Shown here piece after piece: positions 43,568 to 55,905 of a stretch of DNA of 64,000 bases. The stretch comes from Nigrospora sphaerica (taxonomy: Eukaryota > Ascomycota > Sordariomycetes > Amphisphaeriales > Apiosporaceae): contig JAGVVL010000013.1 of NCBI GenBank assembly GCA_018287875.1, positions 4,030,001 through 4,094,000 of the forward strand. The letters are read 5' to 3'. Under the pieces are notes generated by a model. That model was not told the origin of the DNA. It did not search any database and worked only from the letters and a program-made list of their open reading frames with translations. How positions within the stretch are numbered: the first letter of the stretch is position 1; each line of letters starts with the position of its first letter. The translations under genes and the position numbers were made by a program.

Positions 43568-45006
43568 AGAAACAGCGATAGCTGCACGGAAGCTTCCTAG
43601 CGGAGACTATACTATTACCTACAAAATAGCAGAAGAGAAGCGACAGTTAAAAACCGACCGGACCTGGACCACCGAGGCCTTCAAAGAGAACGCCTCTATC
43701 TAGAAGAGAAAGATCCTAATAGTGGCCTAGAGTATCAATAAGGAGGCCATAAAGACAAACTAAGGGCAGCTAAAAGTCTAACTTCAGAACCAGCCTAGCG
43801 GTCTTATCGACGTCCTAGAGACTAAGCTCCTTTATAACACCAAGACCTCATTTAGGAAGGTCACGGCCTTATATATTGCAGTACCCACGGTTCAATAAGC
43901 GGAACAGCTATACCGAGACGGCCTTATTTGGCAGTATAGCTACTATCCATGCAAGCCCTTCGCTAAGGGAGCACAGCTTAAGTAATGCTACTACTGCTAC
44001 CGTTATAAATATATCGCCTGTGTCTGCCGCCACGTATGTAAGTGCGGACTCTGCTCTTTAATAAAGTATAATAATAAAGGATACCTAGAAGCCGAGAATA
44101 AGAGCCGGTACTGCTATCCAGCATACCGAGGACTATATACTACGTGGTTTAAGGAGTGTCCAGTCCGCTAAGAGCAGGTCCAGATTACTAAGGCTGCTTA
44201 TATCACAAGACCGAAGGGATTCGCACTGCTTTTATAAGAACCCCTAAAGCTAATAGCTAAGGACTAGCAGACAGTACAGCCGCGGAAACGTCGAGTAACC
44301 AGCTGCTATACTAGAAGCACTGGCAGAGCCCGTAGTAGAACCCACAAAGAGATAGACGATATAGATATCGAAACACCGGAGTTAACACTAAACAGCATCC
44401 ACGCTCGACTATAATAGCGCCAAGGATCTTACACTAAAACACATAGAAAAGTAAGAAAGCACAGATCCTAATAGTTAATACCATCTTTAAAGAATACAAC
44501 GTCCTAGTTATTTAAGAGCCTTAGCAAAACCTATATATACCAACCACTTACTACCCGAGATTCTCTCTATACCACCTACTTTACGCGATAAAGGAAGGTA
44601 GGGTATATATCTATATCAATAAGAGGTATAACCTAGTGCAGTGGATATATAAGGCGCAGTTAAATAAGTGTCGTATTATAATCTAACTACTAGACGGCCC
44701 TATAACGGTCGTTTATATATACTCGTCTCCCCTTAGGTCCACTAGCAAATCGGACCTGCTAGCTATCGAAGCTCTCTATACCAAACCCTAGCTAAGACGA
44801 ATAGTCCTTATAGGAGACTTCAACGTTAACCACCCTATCTAAGAAGGATATAACGTCCGACTCTATAATGCAGCTAATAAGCTACTCTAGCTAGCAGAAT
44901 CCTAGAGACTCCAGCAGATCACACCCCTTAAAACACTAATATAGACTCGAAGAGGGTTTATAGACTTGATAATCGACTTAGCGTAGGCCACAGATAATCT
45001 CCGAAC
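43568..45006 (+). pseudogene. ORF1 end and endonuclease of non-LTR copy 2
   Basis: It aligns with 50930-49520 of copy 1. ORF1 zinc knuckles lie near 43980-44210 and the APE endonuclease near 44480-45005, including a Gly-Asp-Phe-Asn-Val segment near 44815. Many TAG and TAA codons fall where copy 1 has Gln or Trp. Confidence 0.75.
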
Positions 45007-45336
45007 TGTGAGAGGCTGAGCCTTGAAGCACTATCGAAGGGGCCAAATGCTGTTTATTTTCTAGATGGGAAAGAGAGAAGAGAACCGTCTTCAGGAGGCC
45101 GGGCGCAGCGTCTCGTTAAATCTTGCGAGACTGGACCGGAACGTTCGGATAGGAACGTTCGGACCGGAACGTTCGGATCGGAACGTTCGGATCGCTGCTC
45201 AGCTCCCCCCTCCTAGGTCTTGACCACTAGCCTGGCGTTCGAATGGAGAGACCTACTCGGAGCCTCATATGAGGGGTTCGTGAGACGCTCAGGCCAGGTG
45301 CGCCTGAGCCTATCTCCCAGGTCCCAACCTGTAACA
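45007..45336 (+). repeat. Solo LTR-C (330 bp)
   Basis: It is flanked by CGAAC (45002-45006 and 45337-45341) and inserted into the endonuclease region; the uninterrupted sequence is present at about 49520 in copy 1. The ends are TGTGAG and TAACA. Four 14-bp AACGTT units lie near 45130-45195. Confidence 0.92.
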
Positions 45337-45341
45337 CGAAC

Positions 45342-46739
45342 TGCCTATAACGGGTATACACTATTTGATAGATCTGATTACCTCCCCTAGGTAATACGCA
45401 TAGCTGGACCCCGTATAGACCGTTAAGACAGGCTACAATATAGCTAGAAAACAGCTGATTATAACCAGGCAAAGGCAGAAGCGGTATACCTACCATAGCT
45501 GGAGCAACTCGAGACACTAGAAGAAATCGATAGCTACATTAAGACGTTAATTAAGGAGCTAACTTAGATAGCCGACTTAGTTGCCCCCCTCTGCCACTTT
45601 AAAGGGAGAGGCAAGGCCTAATAAAACCACGATATAAAAAGAGCTATAAAGAAGGAGAGACAAGCCCAGCGAGTATGGCTATCCAATAGGATAAACGCAG
45701 CCTGGCGAGCCCTTTGGTAAGCATCCCTTACGAAAAAGAAAACGATCCGAGAAGCTAAGACAGCGTTCTAAAGATATATGCTCCACGAGGCTTCTAGTTA
45801 GCTAGCTAGCATTTGGAATATTACGAGATAAGCAAGAACGGAAAGAGCAGCACCGCCGTTACCCCTAGCAGTCCTTATGCTCTACACACCGCATAGCGAA
45901 GTAACGACCTATAAGGAGAAAACAGAGGCCTTTTAAGAGAGGTTCTATTCCTTCTTTAAGGCTATATATACCAGCTTGTGAATAACGAACCGGCTTACAG
46001 CGCCTCTCAATATAGACAGCAAGGTGATAGCAGAACAAGTCTAAGACGTCCTTATTAAGGCAGGCTAGTGAAAGGCACTTAAATTAGACCAGCTTCTAAA
46101 CGGATTTCTTAAACGCTTAAGAAAGCCCCTCTTCTAAGCCTTGGCCTCCTTAGCGGAAGCGTGCTAGTATATAGAATACTATCTAAGAGCGTTCTATAAA
46201 GCAGTCACCGTCATTCTCTAGAAGCTAGGAAAGCAGCTAAGGGAGTACTATTAAACCGGCAGATAGAGACCCATCGCGCTGCTTAACACTATAAAGAAAG
46301 CAATTGAGAGCCTACTAGCGTAATAGCTAAGTAGCTTTACTAAAGAGAATGGACTACTCTTAAACAAACAGATAGGCAACTAGAAAGGCTGCTCTATAAA
46401 AACGGCCTTGCAGTTGCTAACAGACCTAGTCTATATAGCCTAGAAATATGGAGGTGCAGTAACCCTTCTATCGCTAGGTATCTCGGGCGTTTTCGACTTT
46501 GTTAACTATAGAAGGCTCCTCGCTAACCTGCGAACGCTAAGGGTCCCTATATAGGCTATCAGCTAGATCCAAAGCTTCCTATTTAACCAGTCTACCACGC
46601 TATTCTTCGACAGCTAGGAATCGGACGAGATCCTAATCCCGGCAGACGTCCTATAGGGCTCACCCTTATCGCTTATCCTCTTCTGTCTCTATATAGCCGG
46701 TCTTTATAAGGCTTTCCGCGCTATACTAAAGATAGCTAC
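45342..46739 (+). pseudogene. Endonuclease end and RT start, non-LTR copy 2
   Basis: The sequence resumes directly after LTR-C and aligns with copy 1 (minus strand) from about 49510 down to 48130. RT blocks are visible but every few codons a stop appears. It ends at the (TTA)n tract that is the tail of copy 1, just before the RT catalytic motif. Confidence 0.75.
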
Positions 46740-46849
46740 TATATTATTATTATTATTGTTCTTACACCTAGCGACCTATCTAGGCCATAAGGACCCCCCG
46801 CGCATCTTAGCCTAGGAAAACCGTTCCGGGCTGACGTCCGGCCGGGTGA

Positions 46850-49800
46850 AAAACCTAGGTTCCGCTGCGTCGCACCGCTTCTATCTGCTCTTTGACCTGC
46901 CATACCGAGATCGGGCTCAGCGCGCCCGCTTCCTAGCTGATGAGTTGATTCGCCAGCTGGAACATGTCCAGCCTTCCGGAGCGGAGTAGCCATCTCGCGA
47001 TAATTCCTGCTTTTCCTGGGGTGTCGAGCATCCTGTCCGTGTCTATCGGTCCTCTTAAAGCTTGGACGAGATGCTCTCGTCTTTCTCTTTCCCGTGGGCA
47101 GAAAACGAGGATATGCCGGACGGTCTCCCTGCCCTGACCGCAGACGCACCAGGGGCTGTCGACGCCTGGGACCCTACGCTTAAAAAGGAAGTCTCGCAGC
47201 CCAATCTTGCCAGTCCTCGCTTGGACGAGGATGGAGCTCTCGGCCTTATGGAGTCCCTTATAGAGCTTGAGGACGTGCTTGCCTGGCGGCATCTTAGTTG
47301 CTGCTGGGGTCCGTGCTGTTCGATTTTGCTGCGCTTGTTGCTATCTTTGAAGCCAGTCTCTCTCCTCAGCCTTATATGTTGAGTCTCCAGCTAGCCATTC
47401 GTCTAGCCACCTCTTACGATCGGGAGCGTCGGGGCCTTTCGGTCTGCGCCGGCGAGTCGGTCTTGTTAGGATCCATCTAGCTGCGCTATCGCACCTTGCT
47501 TGGATAAGTGATGCGATACGCGGCTGTTGGAGCCTCTCTTCCGATGCCGCCACCCTTCTGTTAAGCCACGTGTCTAAGGGGGATACGTAAGCTTCCGTTT
47601 CTAGTACTGCAGTGGCCGTGGCTTTGAAAGCTCCTGTGACCTTTCGGAGGCACTCTGTCTGGACGTCGTTAAGTGCCTTGGCTCTATTTTTCGAGATCTG
47701 GCGGTGCCACTCTGGAGCTCCATAGCCTATCGCAGACTGTACGACGGCTGTATAGACTTGGCGGGCTCGCTAGAGAGACGCGCCCCATGTCGAGCCGGCT
47801 ATCCGGTCTAGAGCATAGACCTGCGTTGTCATCTTCTTCGATATCGACTGGATGTGGACGTCCCAGCGGAGACGTCTATCTACCTGGATGCCAAGGACGC
47901 GGCAGGAGTCTTCTGGTTCGATTTCGTGGCCTTCTAAGGCTATCTTTGTGTCCGGACCTTTCCGTCTTCGAGAGAAGTGGACTAGGTGATATTTCTGGAC
48001 TGCGAAGGTTATACCGTGGCTGACTGCCCATTCTTTACAGATCCTGTGAGCGGCTTCCAGCCGCTCGCAGGTCTGCTCGGGGTTTAAACCGAAGCCCACG
48101 AGGTTCGTGTTGTCTGCGAAGGCTATAGTAGCTATCCCTAGTACAGCGCGGAGAGCCTTATAAAGACCGGCTGTATAGAGGCAGAAGAGGATAGGCGATA
48201 AGGGTGAGCCCTGCGGGACGCCTGCCGGGACTGGGATCTCGTCCGATTCCTGGCTGTCGAAGAATAGTATAGTGGACCGGTTGGATAAGAAGCTTCGGAT
48301 CCAGTTAATAGTCCATATAGGGACCCTTAGCGCTCGCAGGTTAGCGAGGAGCCTTCCATGGTCGACCGAGTCGAAAGCGCCCGAAATATCCAGCGATAGA
48401 AGGGTTGCTGCGCCTCCATGTTTCCAGGCTGTGCGGACTAGGTCCGTTAGTAACCGTAAGGCTGTTTCCGTGGAGCGGCCTTTCCGGTTGCCCATCTGTT
48501 CGTCCGGGAGCAGTCTATTCTCTTCGGTAAAGCTAGCTAGCCGTTGCGCTAGTAGGCTCTCGATCGCTTTCCTATAGTGTTGAGCAGCGCGATAGGTCTC
48601 CATCCGCCGGCTTGGTGATACTCGTTTGGCTGCTTTCTTGGCTTCCGGAGGATGACGGTGACTGCTTTCCGGAACGCTCTTGGATAGTATCCTATATGCC
48701 AGCACGCTTCCGCTAGGGAGGCTAAGGCCTGGGAGGGGGCTTTCCTAGGCGTTTAAGGAATCCGTTTGGAAGCTGGTCTGGTCTAGGTGCCTTCCACTGG
48801 CCTGCCTTAGTAAGGACGTCTTAGACTTGTTTTATTGTCATCTTGCTGTCCATATCGAGAGGCGCTGCGAGCCGGTTCGTTGTTCGGAAGCCGGTGTACG
48901 TAGCCTTAGGGAGGGGATAGAACCTCTCTCGGAAGGCCTCTGTTTTCTCCTTATAGGTCGTTGCTTCGCCACGCGGTATGTAGAGTGTAGGGACTGCCGG
49001 GGGTAACGGCGGTGCTGCTCCTTCCGTTCTTGCCCATCTCGCGATATTCCAGACGCCAGCTGGCTGGCTAGAGGCCTCGTGGAGCATATGTCTCCAGGAC
49101 GCCGTCTTAGCTTCTCGGATTGCTTTCTTCTTTGAGAGAGTTGACTGCCGGAGGGCTCGCCAAGCTACGTCCGTCCTATTGGAAAGCCATATCCGCTGGG
49201 CTCTTCGCTCCTTCTCTATAGCTTCTTCTGTCTTGTGGTTCCACCAGGCTTTTCCTCTCCCTTTAGAGTAGCGGAGGGGGGCAACTAGGTCGGCTATCCG
49301 GGTTAATTCCTTAGTTAACGTTTCAGTGTAGCTATCGATTTCTTCTGGTGTCTCGAGTCGCCCTGGCTATGGTAGGTGTGCCGCTTCTGCCTTCGCCTGG
49401 TCATAGTCAGCTGTTTTCCAGCTACGTCGTGGCCTGTCTTAGCGGTCTGTATAGAGTCCAACCACGCGTATCACCTAGGGGAGGTGATCGGATCCAGCAA
49501 ATAGGGCATACCCGTTGTAGGCAGCTCGGAGATCGTCCGTGGCCCACGCTAAGTCGATCGTGGAGTCCATGCACCCTCTTCGAGTCCATGTCGGTGTTCC
49601 AGGGGGGGTAATCAGCTGGAGTCTCCAGGATTCTGCTAGCTGGAGCAGCTTGTTGGCTGCATTATGGGGTCGGACGTTGTATCCTCCCCAGACGGGGTGG
49701 TGGACGTTGAAGTCTCCCACGAGGACTGTTCGTCTTAGCTGGGGTTCGGTATAGAGGGCTTCGATAACGGGTAGGTCCGATCTGCTGGTGGACCCAGGGG

Positions 49801-50110
49801 GAGGCGAGTATATGCAGACAACCGTTATAGGACCGTCTAGCAGCTGGATCGTGATATGGCACCTGTCTGGCTGCGCCTTATAGGTCCACTGTGTTAAGGG
49901 GAACTTCTTGTTATTATATATGCATGCTCTACCTCCCTTAGGAGCGTATAGGAGGTGGTACGGAGAGGATCTTGGGCAGTAAGTAGTCGGCATATGTGGG
50001 TTTCGCCAGGGCTCTTAGATAGCCAGTACGTCGTATTCTTCGGAGATGGCATCAACTGCCAGGATCTGTGCTTTCTTGCTTTTCTGCGTGTTCCAATATA
50101 GGATCCTTAG
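46850..50110 (-). pseudogene. ORF2 of non-LTR copy 1: endonuclease-RT
   Basis: ORF2 nicks target DNA and copies element RNA in place. The APE-type endonuclease (50050-49475) shows a Glu-Pro-Trp start segment, Gly-Asp-Phe-Asn-Val and Ser-Asp-His. RT (48700-47770) has blocks with Asp-Ile-Ser-Gly-Ala-Phe-Asp and Gly-Val-Pro-Gln-Gly-Ser. The catalytic Phe-Ala-Asp-Asp reads Phe-Ala-Asp-Asn (near 48118), which should kill activity. A C-terminal Cys-x-Cys...His...Cys motif lies at about 47160-47090. An RNase H domain is not visible. A few TAG codons interrupt the frame. Confidence 0.82.
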
Positions 50111-50129
50111 CGCTGTTATGGTCGAGCGT

Positions 50130-51474
50130 GGATGCTGTTTAGTGTTGACTCCGGTGTTTCGATGTCTATGTCGTCTATCTCTTCGTGGGTTCTACTGCGG
50201 GTTCTGCCAGTGCTTCTAGTACGGCAGCTGGTTGCTCGACGCTTTCGCGGCTGTACTGTCTGCCAGTCCTCGGCTGTTGGCTTAGGGGGTTCTTGCGAGG
50301 GCAGTGCGAATCCCTTCGGTCTCGTGACATAAGCAGCCTTAGCGATCTGGACCTGCTCCTGGCGGACTGGACACTCCTTAGACTATGCAGTATGTGGTCC
50401 TTGGTATGCTGGACAGCAGTACCGGCTCTTATTCTCGGCTTCTAGGCATTCTTTATTGTCATGCTTTGTTAAAGAGCAAAGCCCACACCTACGTGCATGG
50501 CGGCAGACACGGGCGATATGTCCGTAACGGTAGCAGTGGTAGCATTGCTTAAGCTGGGCTCCTTCGGCGAAGGGTTCGCATAGATAGTAGCCATACTGCC
50601 GAATAAGGCCGTCTCGACATAGCTGTTCCGCTTGTTAAACCGTGGGTACTGCAATATATAAGGCTGTGACCTTCCTAAACGAGTTCTTGGCGTTGCGAGG
50701 GAGCTTGGCCTCCAGGACGTCGATAGGGCCGCCGGGCTGGTTCCGGAGTTGGACTTCTAGCTGCCCTTAGTTCGTCTCTATGGCCTCCTTATTGATGCCA
50801 TGAGCCACCACCAGGATCTTTCTCTTCTGGATAGAGGCGTTCTCTCCGAAGGCCTCGGCAGTCCAGGTTAGGTCGGCCTCTAGGGCCTGTTTCTCTGCTG
50901 TTGATTTGCAGGTGACCGCGTAATCTCCGCTAGGGAGCTTCCTGGCTGCCACTGCTGCCTCTCTGCCTATTGCTACGTTAACTTTCCGTACGATCTCTTC
51001 GTAGGTGCGGCCTTCAGTTCCCGCGGCCTTAACCGTGACCTCCCGTTCGTGTCGAGGAGGCAGTGTCTTAGCTACCTAAGGAGCCCTAGGTGTAGGAGCG
51101 GCGGTAGGGGTAATAGCGGCTGCAGCGTATATCTTAGGAGCTTTAATTTCCTTGTGGATAGCCTGGAGCGCGTTCTCGATATCATCGATGCGTCTTTCGA
51201 TACTGGTCTGGCTATCTGGTTCCTTGGCTGCCGCCTCTAGGACCGGGATGGCGGCTTGTACGGCTGCGACCAAGGTCGCAGCGTCGGAGTCACCGGCTAG
51301 GAAGCGTTTGAGGTGGTTTACAGTACCGCGTATAGCTTCTAGACTGCGTCCAGGTGTAGTGTTACTGCTTGGCGATGGCGTTCGCGAGTCTGGAGGCGAC
51401 GGCTTAGGCGGTGGGGCGGCCTGTTGGCGGCTCCCACCACCCGCGTTTTGTTTCACTGGTGGTGGATCGACTAT
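50130..51474 (-). pseudogene. ORF1 of non-LTR copy 1, start codon lost
   Basis: ORF1 encodes an RNA-binding protein. The position of the start in copy 2 (ATG) reads ATA here (51472-51474), a G-to-A change. An N-terminal Pro/Ser-rich stretch is followed by a helical region (51300-51150). Three Cys/His knuckles lie near 50600-50400: Cys-Tyr-Arg-Tyr-Gly-His type, Cys-Gly-Leu-Cys type and a third with Cys-Cys-Pro. In-frame TAG codons near 51075, 50768 and 50638 interrupt it. Confidence 0.75.
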
Positions 51475-51590
51475 TTCTAGGGTAAATGAGGCCCTAGGAA
51501 CAGTTTCCGGGCTATCCGGTAGGTTTTAGAGTCGTGGTTGTGAAGTTATCGCCGTGTGGGGTCAGTTTCGAAAAGTTTTTTTTCGAGAGC

Positions 51591-54500
51591 AAAAGGAACC
51601 CATTAGAGTTCCGACGCTGTACAACCCCACTCCTCACGAAGAGGAAGGAGCCTCGTTGACCAGAGCGTCGACGCCAGAAACCATCGATCCGACGGAGCAT
51701 ATATCGTTATCCGACGACGACCCAACCCCGAGATAGTACACAGGACACCCAAGACGCCGAGGCGCTTGGATGGACAGGGAAACCGCGAGACAAGTCAGAG
51801 CTGCTCGCAGGCAACAAGCTAAGAGGTCGGGAAAAGACCGACGCCAGCTGTAAAGGGACTACACCTGGCTTAGCAGAACCATAAGTCCCTATATGCGATG
51901 GGTAACAAGAGAAGACACCACCGCGACAGATATAAACCGCTAGTACTACCAGTACAGGTTATGGGACACGAAGTGCCCGCACTAATCGACAGCGGAGCCT
52001 AAGGAAACTATTTTTCTCCACGAATCGTCAACAAACTCCGAATACTATGGAGGATGAAAGACGCCCCTTACCGACTCAACGTGGCAGATAGAGAGCCCTT
52101 CGCGTACGACCACGGGGAAGTGTTAAGGGAGACTGCGCCCCTTCCGATGCACTTACCTAGGAAGACAGAAACTCTCACATGCGATATCGCCGACATATTA
52201 GGTTACGATATGATTTTAGGGATACCCTGGTTACGGGAGAGCAATCCTAGAGTTAACTGGACAACCGGCTAAGTCTAGTAGGATACACTAGGAAGAGACT
52301 TAGCCTCTAAGAAGCGTCAACGATGAAGACCCTTAAGTAAGCCTATGACCCTTCGAGCCTACCTAAGGATACAGGAGGACAAGGAAGTCGAGTCGAAACC
52401 AAGACCCGAAGTACTAGAGCTGTACCGGGAGTTCGACGACCTGTTCAGCAGAAAGCTGCCTACGGGATTACCAGAGCACAACAGATGGGATCATAAGATA
52501 CCCCTAAAGGAAGGCCAGGAGCCTCAATTTATGCTAACATACCGACTTACACCCGAACATGAGGAAGTACTCAAAGAATACCTTAAGGAAAACCTCGAGA
52601 AAGGCAACATTAGACCTTCGATATCGCCCGCCGGATACCCTATACTCTTCGTCCCAAAGAAAGCCGGCAAGGACAGCAAGAAGAAGTGGCGACTATATGT
52701 CGACTATAGGAAGCTCAACGAAATAACGATTAAGAACTGCTACCCACTACCGTTAATCAGCGACCTACGGGATAAATTAGGCAGGGCCAAGATCTTCACA
52801 GCCCTCGACCTACCTAATAGATACAACCTTATACGCATTAAGGAAGGCGAAGAATAGAAAACGGCATTCCGAACTAAGTACGGATATTTCGAATACCTGG
52901 TAATGCCCTTCGGCCTTACTAATGCGCTAGCAAGCTTCCAGAATATGATGAATCATGTCCTACGCGACTTCATTGACAAGTTCGTTGTTGTTTACCTCGA
53001 CAACATCCTTATCTACTTAGAGAATCTCGAGCAACACCGAGAGCACGTTAGGCTAGTACTGTAAGCACTCCGCGACGTAAAACTACTCGTGAACCCCGAG
53101 AAAAGCGAGTTCGAGTAAGAACGAGTTAACTACTTAGGATATGTGATATCCGCAGGAGAAATCCGCATGGAAGAGTCTAAGGTATCAGCAGTTAGAGACT
53201 GGCCAACTCCCCAGAACGTAAGTAATGTACGATCCTTCCTAGGATTGGTAAACTACTACAGGATGTTCATTCACCAGTTCGGAAAAATCGCCACTCCCTT
53301 AACGAACCTGACCTATAAGGACGCCGACTTCCAGTGGACGGATAAGGAAGAAACAGCCTTCAATGAGCTGAAGAAAAGGATCACCGACGAGCCAGTGTTA
53401 CGTATGGCCGATCCTACGCGACCCTTCGAGGTCGAGACCGACGTATCAGACTACGCGATCGGAGGCCAACTGAGCCAAGCCGACGAGAATGGGAAGCTAC
53501 ACCCCGTAGCCTTCTTCTTAAAGAAACTCAACGGACTATAACTCAACTATCAAATCCACGATAAAGAATTGATGGCTATTATCGAAGCATTCCGAGAATG
53601 GAAACACTATCTAAGTGGTATAACCTATTAAGTCAAGGTGTACACAGACTATAAGAACCTCGTATCCTTCACAACGAACAAGGAACTTAATAAGCGACAG
53701 ATCCGTTGGATAGAATTCCTATTAGAATTCAATTTCGTTATTATCTACTATAAGGGTAATGAGAACGGCAGGGCCGATTCCCTAAGCCGCCGACCGGATT
53801 ATAAATAAGAAGTACTAATCGAGACACATATAATCCTTACTAAGGACCTAGACGGAAACCTCGTGCCTGTTAAGTAACTCGACGCAGTATACCGTGTACA
53901 ACACAAGGATTGGGATAAGCGAATTCGAGAAATCAGCGGTAACGAACTAACCAGGTATAACGGTAAGACCGAGATCCCTGAATGTCTTCAGGTTGAGCTC
54001 GTTAAAGACTTCCACGAGCACCCCGCCTATGGACACTAAGGAAGGTTCAAGACCCTGACACGAATCAAGCGACAATACGATTGCCCCAAATTGAGGGATA
54101 TCGTCGTAACTGTTATCAAGGAATGTGACTTATATAACAAGGCTAAGGCCTCGCGTCACAAACCATATGGAGAACTCCAGCCTATAGCACTACCGGACAG
54201 GGCTTGGAAGACGATCGCGCTAGACTTTATCGTAAAGCTACCACCATCTAAAGAACCCATGACGCAAGCAGTCTACGACAGCATCCTTGTTATCACAGAT
54301 AAACTCACGAAGTACATGTACTTTATACCATACAAAGAGTTAAGCAACGTAAAGGAACTCGCATACGCTTTCCTCAAGACTGTCGTCAGCCAACACGGGT
54401 TACCAGAGCAAATTATCTCCGACCGAGATAAGCTGTTCACAAGCAAATTCTGGAAATCGCTTATAGCACAGCTAGGTGTGAAGCATAAGCTGTCCATAGC

Positions 54501-55255
54501 CTACTATCCGCAGACAGATAGACAAACAGAAAGAATGAATCAGATACTCGAACAGTATCTACGATGCTATATCAACTACCAACAAGATAACTGGATTAGA
54601 CTACTACCGACAGCATAGATCTCTTATAACAGTGCTGATAACGAGTCACTCGGTATATCACCATTTAAGGCCAACTACGGATTCAACCTAGAGGTCATAC
54701 GACCAGTAATCGAAGGGGAAGACGCCCCGTTCGTAAGAATCGCAGTCGCGTAAATCGTCGACATGCAGAAAACACTACGGGAAGACCTCATCTTCCTACA
54801 AGGAAGGATGAAGGCATACTACGACTAAGCAAGGTTGAAGGGACCAACCTTTAAGAGGGGAGACAAAGTCTACCTACTCCGTAAAAACATTAAAACGAAG
54901 CGACTAAGCGAAAAACTCGACTTTAAAAAGATTGGACCATTCGAAGTTAAAGAAGTCATTTCAGTAACCAACTATAGACTATCGCTACCAGACACTATGA
55001 AGATACATCCCGTATTCCACATTTTGCTACTCGAACCTGCACTAGCAAACGCTAAACTCGAAGTAACGCTAGAAATCGAGTTAGATTAGTAAGAATACGA
55101 AGTCGAGGCCATCCTCGACAGAAGAAAGAACAAGGACTCATGGGAATACCTTGTGAAATGGAAAGGATACCCATTAGAGGACAACACATGGGAACCTATT
55201 GAGCACTTGAGGAACTCGCAACAGGCGCTGAAGGACTTTCAGCAGCCCAGCTAGA
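51591..55255 (+). pseudogene. gypsy-2 pol polyprotein with chromodomain
   Basis: Protease: Asp-Ser-Gly-Ala near 51990, followed by TAA where Gln is usual. RT covers 52440-53130; the catalytic Tyr-Leu-Asp-Asp reads Tyr-Leu-Asp-Asn near 53000. RNase H lies around 53400-53800 and ends Ala-Asp-Ser-Leu-Ser-Arg-Arg. The integrase core (54090-54620) has Leu-Asp-Phe-Ile, Ser-Asp-Arg-Asp and a later Glu in Gln-Thr-Glu-Arg. The C-terminal chromodomain (55095-55200) has Val-Lys-Trp-Lys-Gly-Tyr and Asn-Thr-Trp-Glu-Pro, which in chromoviruses guides integration to heterochromatin. Nonsense codons (for example 52856, 53541, 54616) and the Asp-to-Asn change make it inactive. Confidence 0.88.
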
Positions 55256-55777
55256 CAGCGCCGGGTCTGCCTTAAAAACAGCAGACCAGTCGATCGCGTC
55301 GACCACACCGGCGGCCTGCACGCCAATCACAGCCTCCGCCTCCTCACGCTCTTTAGCATCCAACTCGTCCAAGGAACTCGCACAACGCCTCGCTATCTCA
55401 ACCCCACGGGTTTTCAGAGAAGCGCGTTGTTTCCGAATGCGAAGAAGGCGAGATACCGCCTCGTTGAGAGCCTGCTGGGCGGCCAGGAGTTTCGCCTCAG
55501 TCTGCTCCTCTTCTAACTTCAATCGTTCCTCGGCGGACAAAATCTTTTGGACGGACGAAGCCTCCAGACCACCGTCGTAAGAACGACCGCGTCGAACGCA
55601 CTCCTTACAACGCGATACACCCTCCATCATCCGGCAAGAAAGGCCGCGATCGTTGCAAAACGAACAAGGCATGATGTCGACGCCAAAGGAATCAATCAAG
55701 GCGACAAGACGATGGCGTTCTTCAGTCTTTTTAGACGGCGGACGAGACTTTTCAATCCGACCCGACATGATGAGCAC
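55196..55777 (-). CDS. Antisense Cys-rich ORF of gypsy-2 (193 aa)
   Basis: An intact frame convergent with pol and overlapping its last 60 bases. Residues 35-70 contain C-x2-C, a single Cys and a final C-x2-C, a possible zinc-binding knuckle followed by Arg-Arg-Gly-Arg. Residues 75-135 are Glu/Leu/Ala-rich and likely a coiled coil. The C terminus is Ser/Ala-rich. It has no stop codons although adjacent pol has many. A second copy (57522-57247) keeps all the Cys. I recall similar hypothetical proteins in fungal genomes beside gypsy elements. The function is unknown; a DNA- or RNA-binding regulator is a guess. Confidence 0.65.
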   Translation of the reverse strand: MLIMSGRIEKSRPPSKKTEERHRLVALIDSFGVDIMPCSFCNDRGLSCRMMEGVSRCKECVRRGRSYDGGLEASSVQKILSAEERLKLEEEQTEAKLLAAQQALNEAVSRLLRIRKQRASLKTRGVEIARRCASSLDELDAKEREEAEAVIGVQAAGVVDAIDWSAVFKADPALSSWAAESPSAPVASSSSAQ

Positions 55778-55905
55778 ACATCACAAACAAAAAGCAAAAG
55801 AAGGGTAGAAAAGGGGGAACCTACTACAAACCAGATACGCGGGCGAGCTAACCTCTTATACGACCGTGGCTTTGAGGACAAAGACCTTAGAGAGGGGAAG
55901 GGTGG

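Larger units (their letters stand above)
38500..46739 (+). mobile_element. Non-LTR retrotransposon copy 2, much interrupted
   Basis: This is an APE-RT class element (Tad1-like look) on the plus strand. The 5' end near 38500 aligns with the 5' end of copy 1 near 51590. Segments: ORF1 start 38608-39047, then a solo LTR, ORF1 continued 39573-39649, then gypsy-E, ORF1 zinc knuckles and endonuclease 43568-45006, then solo LTR-C, and the RT part to 46739. The RT is cut within the sequence that encodes its catalytic region, where copy 1 begins tail-first; the remainder is missing. Stops are frequent and RIP-type, so nothing functional is made. Confidence 0.85.
46740..51590 (-). mobile_element. Non-LTR retrotransposon copy 1, near full length
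   Basis: The minus-strand element is about 4.85 kb. The 3' end carries an (AAT)n tail at 46740-46757. The 5' end near 51590 has an A-rich leader shared with copy 2 at 38500. ORF1 and ORF2 (APE endonuclease, RT, C-terminal zinc motif) are both readable with few stops. It is much less decayed than copy 2 and has no insertions. Its tail meets copy 2 and its 5' end meets gypsy-2 copy II, with no target duplication visible. Confidence 0.88.
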
